NCBI RefSeq assembly: GCF_034190915.1
Contig: NW_026947502.1
Span: forward strand, 35,928,785 to 35,992,784
Direction of reading: 5' to 3'
Length of the DNA: 64,000 nt
Origin: Cavia porcellus
Taxonomy: Eukaryota > Chordata > Mammalia > Rodentia > Caviidae
Positions 47,565 through 57,857 of the stretch are shown here, in pieces. Position numbers and translations under genes: made by a program. The notes beneath the pieces were generated by a model. The model was given only the letters and a program-made list of their open reading frames with translations, was not told the origin of the DNA and searched no databases. Each line of letters begins with the position of its first letter. Position 1 is the first letter of the stretch.

Positions 47565-48783
47565 TTATCTATTGATATCTTGGTAAAGAATTATGCAGTT
47601 TCCTCCTTTTATCTATTGTAAATACTGCTAATAAGAGTGCAGTTGTTTGGGCCAGAGATTTGGCTCAGCAGTCTGACAAGCGAGACAGTGACATCATGAG
47701 TTTGATCCCTGGTACCAAAAAAAAAAAGAAAAGAAAAAAAAAGTGCGCTTGTTTAAATACAGTTCAATTAATTTTGGTACATACTTAGAAGAACTACTGG
47801 GTCGTATTAATTTAAATTTTTTAGTGATTCACTACACATGTTTTTCAAGGTGACTGAACAACTTTGTAGTACCATTCATAACATAAGATAGTTTCAGTAT
47901 CCTGACATCTTTAGGAATACTGCATATATCTAGTTTTTTATAGCTACCCTTTGGGGAGCAAAATGTCACCACATTGTGGTTTTGATCTGCATTTCTCTAA
48001 GGGCTAAAGATGTTGAGCATATTCTCAAATGTTTGGTGTTCATTTGTGTAATTTCTTAGGGGTAATATTTAGTCAGGCCCTTCGTGGATTTCCTCAAATT
48101 TTTTTGGTCTTTTTTTGTGTTCATTTTTAAATTGGATTATTTGTTACTGAGTTGTATTTTTTATGTTTTGGAAACTAAAGCCTTGTCATATATTTTACTT
48201 GAAAATATTTTCAATAGGTTACTCTTTACTTTCTTTACAATATTCTTTGATGTTCTGCTGCTCATGCTGACTGCGTCATATCTGAAATTCTATTGCCAAA
48301 TACAAGGTCATGAAGATATTTTTCCTATATTTTTTTTAAAAGATCTATCGCTTTAGGTCATTGCTCCATTGTTAGTTATATTTGTAGGTAGTATAATGTA
48401 TGGGCCAATTTCATTCTTTTTCATGTGTACATGAAGTTGTGTTAACACCCAAATCAGTCTTTCTCCCGTTGAATGCTCTTGGCAGCCTTGTTGAAAATCT
48501 ATTAACCATGAAATATAAGTTTATTTCTGGACTCATATTTCCGTTTCATGGGTCTGTATGTCAAAGCTTATGTCAAAACTACAATATTTTGATTGTAGTA
48601 GCTTTATAATAACTTTGAATTTAGGAGTGTTTTGAGTATTTCGCCATTTTTGAGATTGACCTGCAATTCTATATGAATTGAAGAATCAATTTTTCTATTT
48701 CTGAGAAAAAGAATGAAGGGATTTTTGTAGTATTACATTGAATATAAATTATTTTGGTGGTAGCATCACAATCTTAACCTACG
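47565..48783 (-). pseudogene. Old L1 ORF2, C-terminal half, antisense
   Basis: Continues the element from 45280: 'tttgatctgcatttctctaa', 'gatgttgagcatattctcaa', 'atgggccaatttcattcttt' and 'cagccttgttgaaaat' are reversed ORF2 landmarks. The longest open frame (48084-48356) is on the antisense strand and meaningless. Confidence 0.8.
47649..47741 (+). mobile_element. ID-type SINE inside old L1
   Basis: 'gggccagagatttggctcag' (box A), 'catgagtttgatccctggta' (box B-like) and an interrupted A-tail. Duplication 'agtgcagttgttt' (47636) and 'agtgcgcttgttt' (47742) differs at one base. Confidence 0.93.
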
Positions 48784-48892
48784 TGGGTCTCACCATGTAG
48801 CCCAGGCTGGCCTTGAATTCATTGTGATCTTCCTACCTCAGCCTCCCAAGTACTGGGATTACAATTATAGTACCATGCCACCACTCCTGGCT
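48784..48892 (-). mobile_element. B1 SINE, antisense, inside old L1
   Basis: 'gggtctcaccatgtagccca', 'ggctggccttgaattcattg', 'cctcagcctcccaagtactg' and 'accatgccaccactcctggc' are the reverse of a B1 monomer. L1 sequence continues on both sides. Confidence 0.92.
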
Positions 48893-50226
48893 GTGTGTTA
48901 ATTTTGTACCCTGGAATATTGAATCTATTATTTTTAAGAGATATTGATCTACAGTTTTCTTCCCTTATATGTTCTTTAGCGAGCTTTGGTATCAGGGTTA
49001 TATCCTTATAAAATGAGTTAGAAAATCATCTCTCCTATTTTATTATTTTGGAATAGTTCAGATACATTAATGTTAACTCTTTTTATATGTCTGGCAGAAT
49101 TCATAAATGAAATCTGGGGATGAACTTTGTTTCTTTGTGTGTAAGTGGATTACTGTTTAAGCCCCTTTTTTGCTGTGAGCATATATCAATTTTATATTTC
49201 TTCAGGATGCAATTTTAGTAATTCATGTATTTCCCTAGATGTATATCTGTTTATATAGGTTACTTAATTGTTGCTGTTCAATTATTTACAGTATTTTTAT
49301 AGTCCTTTCTGTTCTTTTGAAGTCAGTAACAATATCCTCTGATATTAGTCTTGTTGCCAGTAACCTTTTTCTTTGTCAGCCCAGCTAGAGGTTTATTACT
49401 TAAACTTTGGTTCTGTTGGCTCTTTTTTAAAGAATCAGCTTTTAGTTTCATTTATTTTATTATTAGTCTACTAAATCTGACTACTAATCACAATTGCCGC
49501 ATTGATAGGATTAAGAAATCATGGGTACACATTTCTGGGCGCACCTATGTGGGTCACAAGACAGGGACAGTATCTGATTCCTAGTGCTTTTGTCTTCCCT
49601 GCTCTCGGATTCCCCATGCTGTGAACTAACATCCTGCCTATGTCACATTTCTGAAATTGTGTTTCTTTCTGGAGCCAGCTAACCTCAAATTAAATCCTTC
49701 GAAACCATGACCCAGATTAAACCTCTTTTCCTTGAAGGTGTGGGTGTCAGGTATTTTGTCCTAGTAACAAAAGCTAACTAACACATTCTTTCAACTATTA
49801 TTTCCATGCTAATATTTACTATTCATAACTTCTTGCTAATTTTGGCTTGAATTTACTCTTCATTTTCGCTTTCCTTGAGGTATACATGTGGGCCATTTAT
49901 TTGAATGTTTTGTCTTTACTAAGGTACGTATTTACAGTCATAAATTTGCCTCTCAGCATTGGTAGATTCTGTAATTTGGGTAAAATGTTTTTACTATTGT
50001 TTTTCTCTGAATATTTTCTAATTACCCTTATAGTTTCTTCTCTCACCTACTGCTGTCTCAAAATGTGTAATTTACCTTCCAGTATGTGAATTTTCCAGTT
50101 TTCATTGTTACTGAGTTGTGGCTTCATTTGGTTGTTGTTAGGGAGTATATTTTATATAATTGTAACCCTTTTGCATTTACTAACTTGATTTGTTGCCTAA
50201 CATCTGGTCTATCCTGGAAAATGTTT
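48893..50226 (-). pseudogene. Old L1 ORF2, N-terminal half, antisense
   Basis: 'gagctttggtatcagggtta', 'ggcagaattcataaatgaaa', 'cttaaactttggttctgttg' and 'tctggtctatcctggaaaat' are reversed landmarks of the reverse-transcriptase and linker regions. An LTR fragment splits it at about 49487-49785. The element ends at another LTR at 50227. Confidence 0.75.
49487..49785 (+). mobile_element. LTR fragment, MaLR type, inside old L1
   Basis: Ends 'ggtgtgggtgtcaggtattt' then 'tgtcctagtaacaaaagcta', the MaLR terminus, after 'ctttctggagccagctaacc'. The 5' part is short or degraded and the left boundary is approximate. Confidence 0.6.
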
Positions 50227-50612
50227 GTATTAGCTTTTTATTACTGTGATAAGATATCTCAGAAAATTAACTTAAAAGAGGATAGGTGTATTCAGGTTCA
50301 CAGTTTTAGATGTTTCAGTCTACAGTGAGCTATCTCCATTATTTATGGGCCTAGGAAAAGGCACTTTATCATGGCAGGAGAGCATGGTAAAGCTGATTGC
50401 TGCATGAGGGCCAGGAAGCAGTAAGCAAAAGAAAGAACCAAAGGGACTTGGATAAGATATAATCCCTAAGATCACAACACCTGACTCATTCTTTTCAGTT
50501 AGGCCCCACTACCTAAGTTCCTATCATGTCTCATCAGTGGATTGGAGCTCTCATGAGCCAGTCACCTTAAAGTCCCATCTCTGGATCCCCATTGCCTTTC
50601 TTCCACCACCAG
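50227..50612 (-). mobile_element. LTR, MaLR/ERVL type, antisense
   Basis: Left end 'attagctttttattactgtg' with 'ataagatatctcagaaaatt' is the reversed LTR 3' end; 'cacagttttagatgtttcag' and 'catggcaggagagcatgg' follow in the order of the copies at 5177 and 32240. Its right part abuts the start of the long L1. Confidence 0.65.
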
Positions 50613-50689
50613 GAACCTAGGTTTGGGGAGTCTGATCTGGAGGCCATGTCCATCACCTTTCTGCCTTCACTTGGAACTCAGAAAATAAC

Positions 50690-51453
50690 AAAATGAAGAA
50701 GCACAATGCAATCACAGTCCTCCAGCCTACCCAGAACAAGTCCAGGAGTCACCAACATAAAAGAAACTGGGGGCACACCTGAAAATTCTGAAATGATAAC
50801 AACTGAAGTAAAGAAACAAATCCATGAAGCTATAGAGGAAATCAGATCAGAAATAATCTCTCAGGTTAAAAAAAGCCAACATTAATAAACAAAATGCTTA
50901 GCACATCTAGAGCAGAAACAGAAAAGAAAATTATAGGAATAAGATGGAAATCATGAATGATCAGTATAGAAAACAAATACAATGTGTGAAAGGTTTGAGC
51001 AGATATCCAGGAAATCAAAAATTCCATTGAAAGCTGGAAAAACTGCTTGAATGAAACTGAAGATAAATTTTCAGACTTTAAAGACAGAATTGAAGCTAGT
51101 GACCATGAAAGGAAAGACTTCCTGAAAATAACAAAATGTCAGGAAACAACAATTCAACAGATACAAGACGATGCAAAGAAAATAATATAAGAATAAAGGG
51201 TGTCAATGAAAAACAGGAGCCAACACAAACAAAATAAAAAATCTATTTGCAGAGTTAATAGCTGAAAATTTCCCAAGTGTAGAAAAAGAATCTGACATAC
51301 AGGTAAGTGAGGCATATAGAACCCCATCTAGCAATTGCCAAAATAAATGTATATCAAGATTTCAAAAATTTAGCACAAGAACAGAAATATTAAAAACTAC
51401 AAGAGAATAGAAATAGATCACCTATAGGAAAGCCCATCAGAATCACGGTAAAC
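50690..51453 (+). pseudogene. L1 ORF1 (dead), N-terminal and central part
   Basis: A start-like ATG near 50693 opens MKKHNAITVLQPTQNKSRS and then hits a stop after about 30 codons. Further down, runs such as 'gaaacaaatccatgaagcta' and 'tggaaaaactgcttgaatga' fit an ORF1 coiled coil, broken by stops. ORF1p is the L1 RNA-binding chaperone. The coding sequence is cut at 51453 by an 838-bp insertion inside the C-terminal domain. Confidence 0.75.
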
Positions 51454-52291
51454 TGAAGAAGCAAGCCCACTCTGCAAATCAGCACCATGTGTGGGCCACT
51501 GGGGGAGCAGCCAGACCCCAGCCTTTTTCAATGAGTCAGCACCATTCAAGGACTGTGAGGGGAAGAGAACAAGAAGTCAACAAGAAGGAAGCTCTCCCTG
51601 AGAATCAGCACCATGTGTGGGCTGCTGATGGGAGGGCTAGATGCCAGTCCTTTCTGGTACTTGGTCTGCAAATAAGAATAGCCAACCCCCTACACTCATA
51701 AGTGACTGGTTGATCCAGAGAAACACAGGCTGTGATGATAGCTATTGCGCTAAAATACAATTTAATGCTTGTAGTGTTTAGTGTTTCGCTGACTTTGCAG
51801 ACCTAAAGCTGGTTGTCTGATCATCTATTCAGAGAATAATATGCAATGTAGCATCTATGGAGATCTCCTTCTGAAGGTGGTATCCATTGTTAATTCTCTA
51901 TTATCTTGTTTTGAAGTCCTGTATCATTTTCATTGTTTTATTGCATTGGGTCTACACTGCTTTATCTTGTTTGATTTATTATATCTGATTGCATGGGCAG
52001 CTATTTCAAAGATAACAAAATACACTATGGTAGCCATTTTGATTTTACTATTGTCTTGTTTTGAAGTCCTTTATTGAATTCATTGTTTTGTTTTTGTTGG
52101 TTTTATTCTGTTCTGTTTTGTTTGATTTTTACTACGTCTAAAGGGATATTCAAGACAACAAAAGGCATTATAGAAACCATTGTTCACGTTTTTATTGTTA
52201 TGAAGTCCTTTGTCAATTACACTGGTTTGTTTTGATTGGATTTATTCTGTTTTATTTTGCTTGATTTTATTCTCTTTAAAATAAAAAAAAT
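51454..52291 (+). mobile_element. Composite non-autonomous retroelement inserted in L1 ORF1
   Basis: The insert is flanked by a 15-bp duplication: 'agaatcacggtaaac' (51439) and 'agaatcacagaaaac' (52292), 13 of 15 identical, with an A-rich end just before the second copy. The 5' part (51454-about 51825) is not L1 ORF sequence and contains an exact 20-bp repeat 'aatcagcaccatgtgtgggc' at 51477 and 51603, 126 bp apart. The 3' part (about 51826-52291) has three tandem versions of the L1 3'-UTR unit ('atgcaatgtagc', 'caaagataacaaaatacact', 'caagacaacaaaaggcatta'). No coding frame. It could be a distinct family or an internally deleted L1 with 5'-UTR monomers. Confidence 0.78.
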
Positions 52292-52658
52292 AGAATCACA
52301 GAAAACTTCTCAACACAAATTCTCAAGGCAAGAAGAGCTTGGAGTGAAATACTTGAAATCCTGAAACAACTTCCAATCCAAACTGATATACCATGCAAAA
52401 CTATTTTCTAAATCAACTGAGCAACAAGATACTTCCACAACAAAGAACAACAGAAGAAATTCATAACCACCAATCCAAAATTATAAAGATACTGAAAGAA
52501 TTCTAAACAGAGACAAAAATGACCACAATTGCAAGAACAACAACAGAAAGAAACTGCCAAACAGGGCAATCAATTAAACAGAGAGGAAAAGCAGAGACCC
52601 GAGAGCAGAAAAATAACATGAAAAGACAAGCCAATACATATCAATCATTGCCATAAAT
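52292..52658 (+). pseudogene. L1 ORF1 C-terminal end and inter-ORF region
   Basis: After the insertion the ORF1 C-terminal domain resumes: joined across the target site it reads PIRITENFS, followed by ILKARRAWSEILEILKQ and a stop at about 52410. The rest to the ID element is inter-ORF sequence typical of older L1 families. Confidence 0.75.
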
Positions 52659-52756
52659 GAGAGTTGGAGATTTAACTCAGCAGGATAAGCATTTTCTGAA
52701 CAAGGGTGAGGTCATGAGTTTAATTCCCCAGTACCACACACACAAATAAAAGTATG
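52659..52756 (+). mobile_element. ID-type SINE inside L1
   Basis: 'gagttggagatttaactcag' (box A), 'gtcatgagtttaattcccca' (box B-like) and a (CA)n/A-rich tail. Duplication 'cattgccataaat' (52646) and 'cattaccataaat' (52757) differs at one base. Confidence 0.93.
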
Positions 52757-53560
52757 CATTACCATAAATATAAATGGCTTCAATTCACCAATCAAAAGAA
52801 ACAGACTGGCAAAAGAAATAAGATCCAAAAGTATACTGTATACAATAAATGCATTTAACTAAAAAAGAAATTTGTAGACTAAAAGTCAAAGGATGGAACA
52901 TCTATGCAACAAGAACCCAGAAAAAGGCAAGGGTAGATATCCTATTTGCAGACAATGTGAACTTCAAACAAAAAGTGATCAAAAGAGATAAAGAAGGTCA
53001 CTATATACTTGTCAGGGAATCCAAGAAGAAGAGCTAGCAATCACAAATATATATGCACCAAATATGGGAGCATATAATTATATAAGGCAAATATTAATAG
53101 ATATAAAAACATATAAGCAATAACACAGTTATAACAGGAGACCTTAATACTCCATTGTCACAAAGAGACAGGTCAACAAAACAAATAATCAGTAAAGAAA
53201 TAACAGAACTGAATCAAATCTGTAAACAAATGGACTTAGTAGACATTTACAGAGTATTCTACGAACAATTTCAGAATACATATTCTTCTCAGCTGCACAT
53301 GGAACCACGTACTAGCCCATAGTACATGCTTAAGTAAATACAAAGGAATTAAAATTATTCCATGCATATTATCTGACCATAGTGCAGTAAAGTTGGAAAT
53401 TAATGACAATAGACACTGCAAAAACTCCATAAACCAATGTAAATTAAATAACACCCTCCTGAAAAACCAATGGATTTTAGATGAAATTAAAGAAGAAATT
53501 AAACACTGTCTGCAATTAAATTAAAATGCAAGTAAAACTCACAGAAAGGGACACAATGAA
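52757..53560 (+). pseudogene. L1 ORF2, endonuclease domain
   Basis: 'gactaaaagtcaaaggatgg', 'tagatatcctatttgcagac', 'atatatatgcaccaaatatg', 'cataacaggagacctt'-like and 'ttatctgaccatagtgcagt' (the SDH-type motif before the end of the domain) follow the apurinic-endonuclease order. A 62-codon frame (52849-53037) and others are separated by stops. Confidence 0.85.
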
Positions 53561-55020
53561 AGTAGTCCTAAGATGAGGATTCATAGTAGTAAATTCTCAC
53601 ATCAGGAAAACAGAACAAGCACAAATAAACAACCTAATACAACAAATGAAGCTTCAAGAAAAATAACAGCAAGTCAAGCCCAAAGGTCAAAGAAGGAAAG
53701 AAATTATAAAGATCAGAGCAGAAATTAATGCAATGGAGACTAAGAAAACAATACAAAGAATGAATAAATCCAAGAGTTGGTCCTTTGAAAGAATAAATAA
53801 AATTGACAAATCCCTAGGAAACCTTATCAAAAAGAAGAAAAACACCTCAAATTCACACAGTAGGAAATTAAAAAGCAGAAATCACTAAAGATCCTTTGAA
53901 AATTAAGAAGATTTTGAAAACATTTTGAAAATCTATATTCTCATAGGTTGGAAAACAGAAGAAATGGACAGATTCTTGGAAACATGAATTAACCAAATTG
54001 AATCGAGAAGATATAAAAATCCTGAATAACCCAATATCAATTAATGAAATTGAAAATCTAATTAAAAACTTACCAACAAAGAAGAGTCAGGTCCAGATGG
54101 ATTTACAGCTGCATTCTACAAAAATTTAAGAAAGATTTAACACCAACACTCCTCAAACTTTTTAAGAAATTGAAAGGAATGCAGTTCTCCCTAACTCATT
54201 CCTGGAGGCAAGTATTACCCTGATACCAAAACCAGAGAAAGACCTAACCAAAAAAGGGAACCACAAGTCTATCTCCCTAACGAACATAGATGCCTCAATA
54301 AAATTCTAGCAAACAGAATGTAGCAAGTTATCAAGAAGATTATAAATGATTACCAACTGGAATTCATCCCAGGGATGCAGGGTTCAACATTTGCAAATCA
54401 ATAAATATAATATATCAACAGAGCAAAAGGCAAAAATCAAATGATCATCTCAATAAATACAGAAGAAGATTAATAAAGTCCAACAATCATTAATGGTGAA
54501 AACCCTAGAGAAAATCAGAATAGGTTTGATTTACCTCAGTCTGATAAACCATTTATGACAAAAAGCCAACATCATACTTAATGGTCAAAAACTGAAAGTT
54601 TTCACTCTAAAATCAGGAGTAAGACAAAGTTGTCAAACAGTGCAATTGGACAAGAGAAGGAAAAAATAAAAGGAATAAAGACAGGAAAGGAAGAAGTTAA
54701 ATTATCACTCACACATGACATGATACTCGACATTTGGAGGGTTTGGGAAGCCCCCAAAAACTCCACCAAGAGATTGCTAGACTTAGTAAGCAAATTCACC
54801 AGCACAGCTGGGTACAAAATCGATACCTCAAAAGTCAGTACCATTCCTGTACACAAACAATTCACTGAGAGAAATTAGGGAAACTATACCCTTCAAAATA
54901 ACCTTAAAACAAAAGAGATACTTAGGAATAAATCTAACAAAGTATTAAAAAGATTTATATATTACAGTAATACAGTAAATAAATTACAGTATTCTGAAAA
55001 AAGAAATTGAAGGGGAATTC
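53561..55020 (+). pseudogene. L1 ORF2, linker and reverse-transcriptase domain
   Basis: 'gagttggtcctttgaaagaa', 'ggtccagatggatttacagc', 'ccctgataccaaaaccagag', 'cccagggatgcagg' and 'aatgatcatctcaataaata' mark the L1 RT. The catalytic block near 54706-54717 reads KLSLTHDMIL instead of the family's FADD form, so the active site is lost. Frames are broken by many stops. Confidence 0.85.
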
Positions 55021-56360
55021 AGAAAATGAGAAGATATTCATTGCTCATGGATAGGAAGAACCAACATTGTGAAAATGGCCATACTCCCAAAACCATTATA
55101 CAGATTTAAAGCAATCCTGATCAAAATGGTATCAGCATACCTCATAGATCTAGAGAAGACATTTCTAAAATTCATGTGGAACCATAAGAGATCTAGGATA
55201 ACAAAGGTAATCCTGGGCAACAAAAGCAAGGCAGGAGGTATCACACTCCCTGACTTGAAATTATACTATGAAGCTGCTATGATGAAATCAGCATGGTACT
55301 GGCAAAAAAAGAGACCTAAGGATCAATGGAGCAGGATAGATGATACAGAAACAATTCTGAATGCATTCCTTTTCTTTGCAAAGGGGCCAAACATGTTCAC
55401 GGGAAGAAAGACAGCCTCTTTAATAAGTGGTGTTGGGAAAACTGACTTTGCATATTCTGAAGACTTAAACTAGACCCGTTCCTATCACTATGCACTAAAC
55501 CAAAGTGAAAATGAGTCGAAGATCTTAATATTAATACAGAAACACTAAATCTACTGGAACACAAAGTAGAAATCTTGAGAACATATGGGTAAGTAAAGAG
55601 TTCATGAAGAAAAACCAAACGTCACAGGAAGTACTTCAAAGACCCAACAACTGAGATCTCATCTTATTAAAAGTTTTTGCACATTGAAAGAAATCACCAA
55701 CAGAGAGAAAAGGAAACCCATGGACTGGGAGAAGGTTTTTTCCCACTGTCCCTCAGGTAAAGAACCATTATCTAGAATGCATAAAGAATTGGAAAAAATC
55801 AGGTTCCTCAGATTTAAAGACCCAATCCAAAAATGGGCATCTGAGATGAATAGATAGTTCTCAGATGAAGAAATATAAATGGCAAATAAATATATGAAAA
55901 AATGTTCAATATCATTGGTCATCTGAAAAATGCAAAGTGAAACAACACCAAGGCATCATCTCACTCCAGAAATAATAACTAATACCAAGAAATTAATCAA
56001 TAACAAATGCTGGAGGGGCTGTGGGGATAAAGGAACCCTTCTCCACTATTGGTGGGAGTGTATACTGATACAGTCACTGGGGAAATCAATATGCACACTC
56101 AAAAAAAACTAGGATTAGAGTTTCTATTTGATCCAACTCTTACTCTTCTGGGTATTATCCTAGAATAACTGAAACCATCATACCACAGTGATATATGTGC
56201 ACCCATGTTTACAGCTGCACAATTTGTAATAGCCAGATCTTGAAAACAACCCAAATGCCCATCAAATGAGGAACAGATAAAAAGATGTGGTATTTTTATA
56301 TAATGGAGTACTACTCAGCCATAAAGAATGATACACTTGAGACTTTTATAGGTAAATAGA
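55021..56360 (+). pseudogene. L1 ORF2, C-terminal domain with cysteine motif
   Basis: The longest surviving L1 frame (55069-55473, 134 codons) contains [20 protein letters not shown] and [15 protein letters not shown], diagnostic of ORF2p downstream of the RT. A second frame at 55930-56112 keeps the zinc-knuckle-like motif CWRGC-7-H-4-C (C-x3-C-x7-H-x4-C). The element ends with 'ggagtactactcagccataa' and the following block. It cannot encode a full protein. Confidence 0.9.
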
Positions 56361-56720
56361 TGCAACTAGAAACCTTACTCATAAGTGAAATAAATCAAAC
56401 TTACACTGTATTGTTTACTAGTGTGAAAAGCTGGAAGAATAATAAGATACAAAAGTTACAATAGATGTAGTAAAAAGGAAAGAAACTGCTCAAAGGGAAG
56501 TTATATTGTTTGATCAATCTTGTAGTCCTGTATTTGGTAACCTTAGCAACTGTTTTGATGATAACAATATGCAGTATAACAACCATTATTAAATTCCTAT
56601 CATCTTGTTTTGAAATCCTATATCACTATTGTTTTTTGTTGTTGTCAGTTTGCTTTTGTTATTTTTTGATTCTTTGTTTGCTTCTGGAGTTTTCTTTTTC
56701 TCTCTAAAATAAAAATTTCC
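56361..56720 (+). mobile_element. L1 3' UTR
   Basis: One copy of the lineage's 3'-UTR unit is present: 'gataacaatatgcagtataa', 'aaccattattaaattcctat' and 'catcttgttttgaaatccta', then T/G-rich sequence and 'ctctaaaataaaaatt'. The A-tail is short or eroded. Confidence 0.75.
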
Positions 56721-56812
56721 TACCTCTGAAAAATGCTCCTTTTGTAGATACTTAAGATCTAATAATCATGTTCTACGTGCATTTGACATCAATTTATTTT
56801 CTACTAGAATTA

Positions 56813-57182
56813 TGTTTTATTCATGGGATAAAGTACATGTATATTTTACCTTGTGTCAAGCCTTGTGCAATCATGGGTATAGACTTCTAGAGTTTGTAAT
56901 TGATTCATGGTCAAATGCTGGGATTATGGGTATGAGTGCTGCACCTACCCTAGGATGGATAGCCTATATACGATGTAAGGGACACAAAGTCTTCTCTTTT
57001 TGCTCTTGTTGCTTTTTCTGTCTTCTGACACCATGAACTGTTGCCCTTGTGCCATGCCATCTTGCCTTGGAGCCAACTAATTCTGGGCTGAAACCTCTAC
57101 AAACTGTGAGCTAAATAAACCTTTCCTTAATTTTGAGTGTTGGGTATTTTGTTCCCGCAGTGACAGAAAAGTAACCAAGACA
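56813..57182 (+). mobile_element. Solo MaLR LTR
   Basis: Shares with the 28083 and 57487 copies 'tttgtaattgattcatggtc', 'gacaccatgaactgttgccc', 'ttggagccaactaattctgg', 'caaactgtgagctaaataaa' and the end 'gaaaagtaaccaagaca'. A polyadenylation signal is preserved. The start is less certain. Confidence 0.82.
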
Positions 57183-57486
57183 ATGTGAATATAAAGGAAA
57201 ACTATGAATTTAAGTATAGCTGTTAAAATATTTCAAATGTGTTATATAGAAATATATGGGCTTTTAAATTAAACTTGGAATAGATTACCATAATCTCTCA
57301 AGTAATGTACATTAATAATATTTCTAAATACTGATGCAACCAAAGGTGCTATGATAATATCACTGATTGCTGTTACTGACAATATCATAAGCACTACTGT
57401 TATTGAGTAGTTCCTTGCGAAGTAGCTCACTAATTAAAAGTATTCCAGGTCTTTCTTGCCTTAAACAAAGAATTGAATGAGACAAG
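57183..57486. other. Unique spacer between two MaLR LTRs
   Basis: About 300 bp of AT-rich DNA with no MaLR internal landmarks, so the two flanking LTRs are separate insertions rather than one provirus. Confidence 0.55.
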
Positions 57487-57857
57487 TTTTTATGGCTTGT
57501 GTCAGGTGTCTCCCCATAGCCTCATGTGGTCATAGGTAGGACTTAGTCGGAGGTGGCTGGATGCAGAGCATGTGATTGATTCATGGTGCAATCCCTCTCC
57601 CTAATCACAGTAGCCTCGCTACAATATAAAAGGTACAGAAAGATGCTGATATAGTCCATCCCTTGTTGTCTTTGCTATGTTTGCCTGCAGTGAACTGTTT
57701 TTCTCTTCTGTGATGTCCCTCTGCCATGTGCCACTCTGCCATGGAGCCAGGCAACTGTATACTGAGACGTCTATGAACTTTGAGCTACATAAACCTTTCC
57801 TCCTTTACCTTTGAGTGTTGGGTATTTAGTCTAGCAATGAAAAAGATAACTAAGACA
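57487..57857 (+). mobile_element. Solo MaLR LTR
   Basis: Starts in 'ttatggcttgtgtcaggtgt' with 'ctccccatagcctcatgtgg' and ends 'gcaatgaaaaagataactaa' then 'gaca'. 'gagctacataaacctttcct' is the degenerate polyadenylation region. ACAAG at 57482 and again at 57857 (overlapping the terminal a) is consistent with a 5-bp target duplication. Confidence 0.87.

Noticed and set aside
51477..51622. A CRISPR-like or satellite array from the 20-bp repeat
   Set aside because: Only two copies, inside a retrotransposed insert in mammalian DNA. L1 monomer-like or family-specific duplication is more likely.
55069..55473. 134-codon frame as a functional protein
   Set aside because: It is part of L1 ORF2 C-terminal sequence, bounded by stops on both sides in a dead element.
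56813..57857. A single MaLR provirus
   Set aside because: The 304-bp spacer has no recognisable internal sequence and each LTR has its own ends; kept as two insertions.
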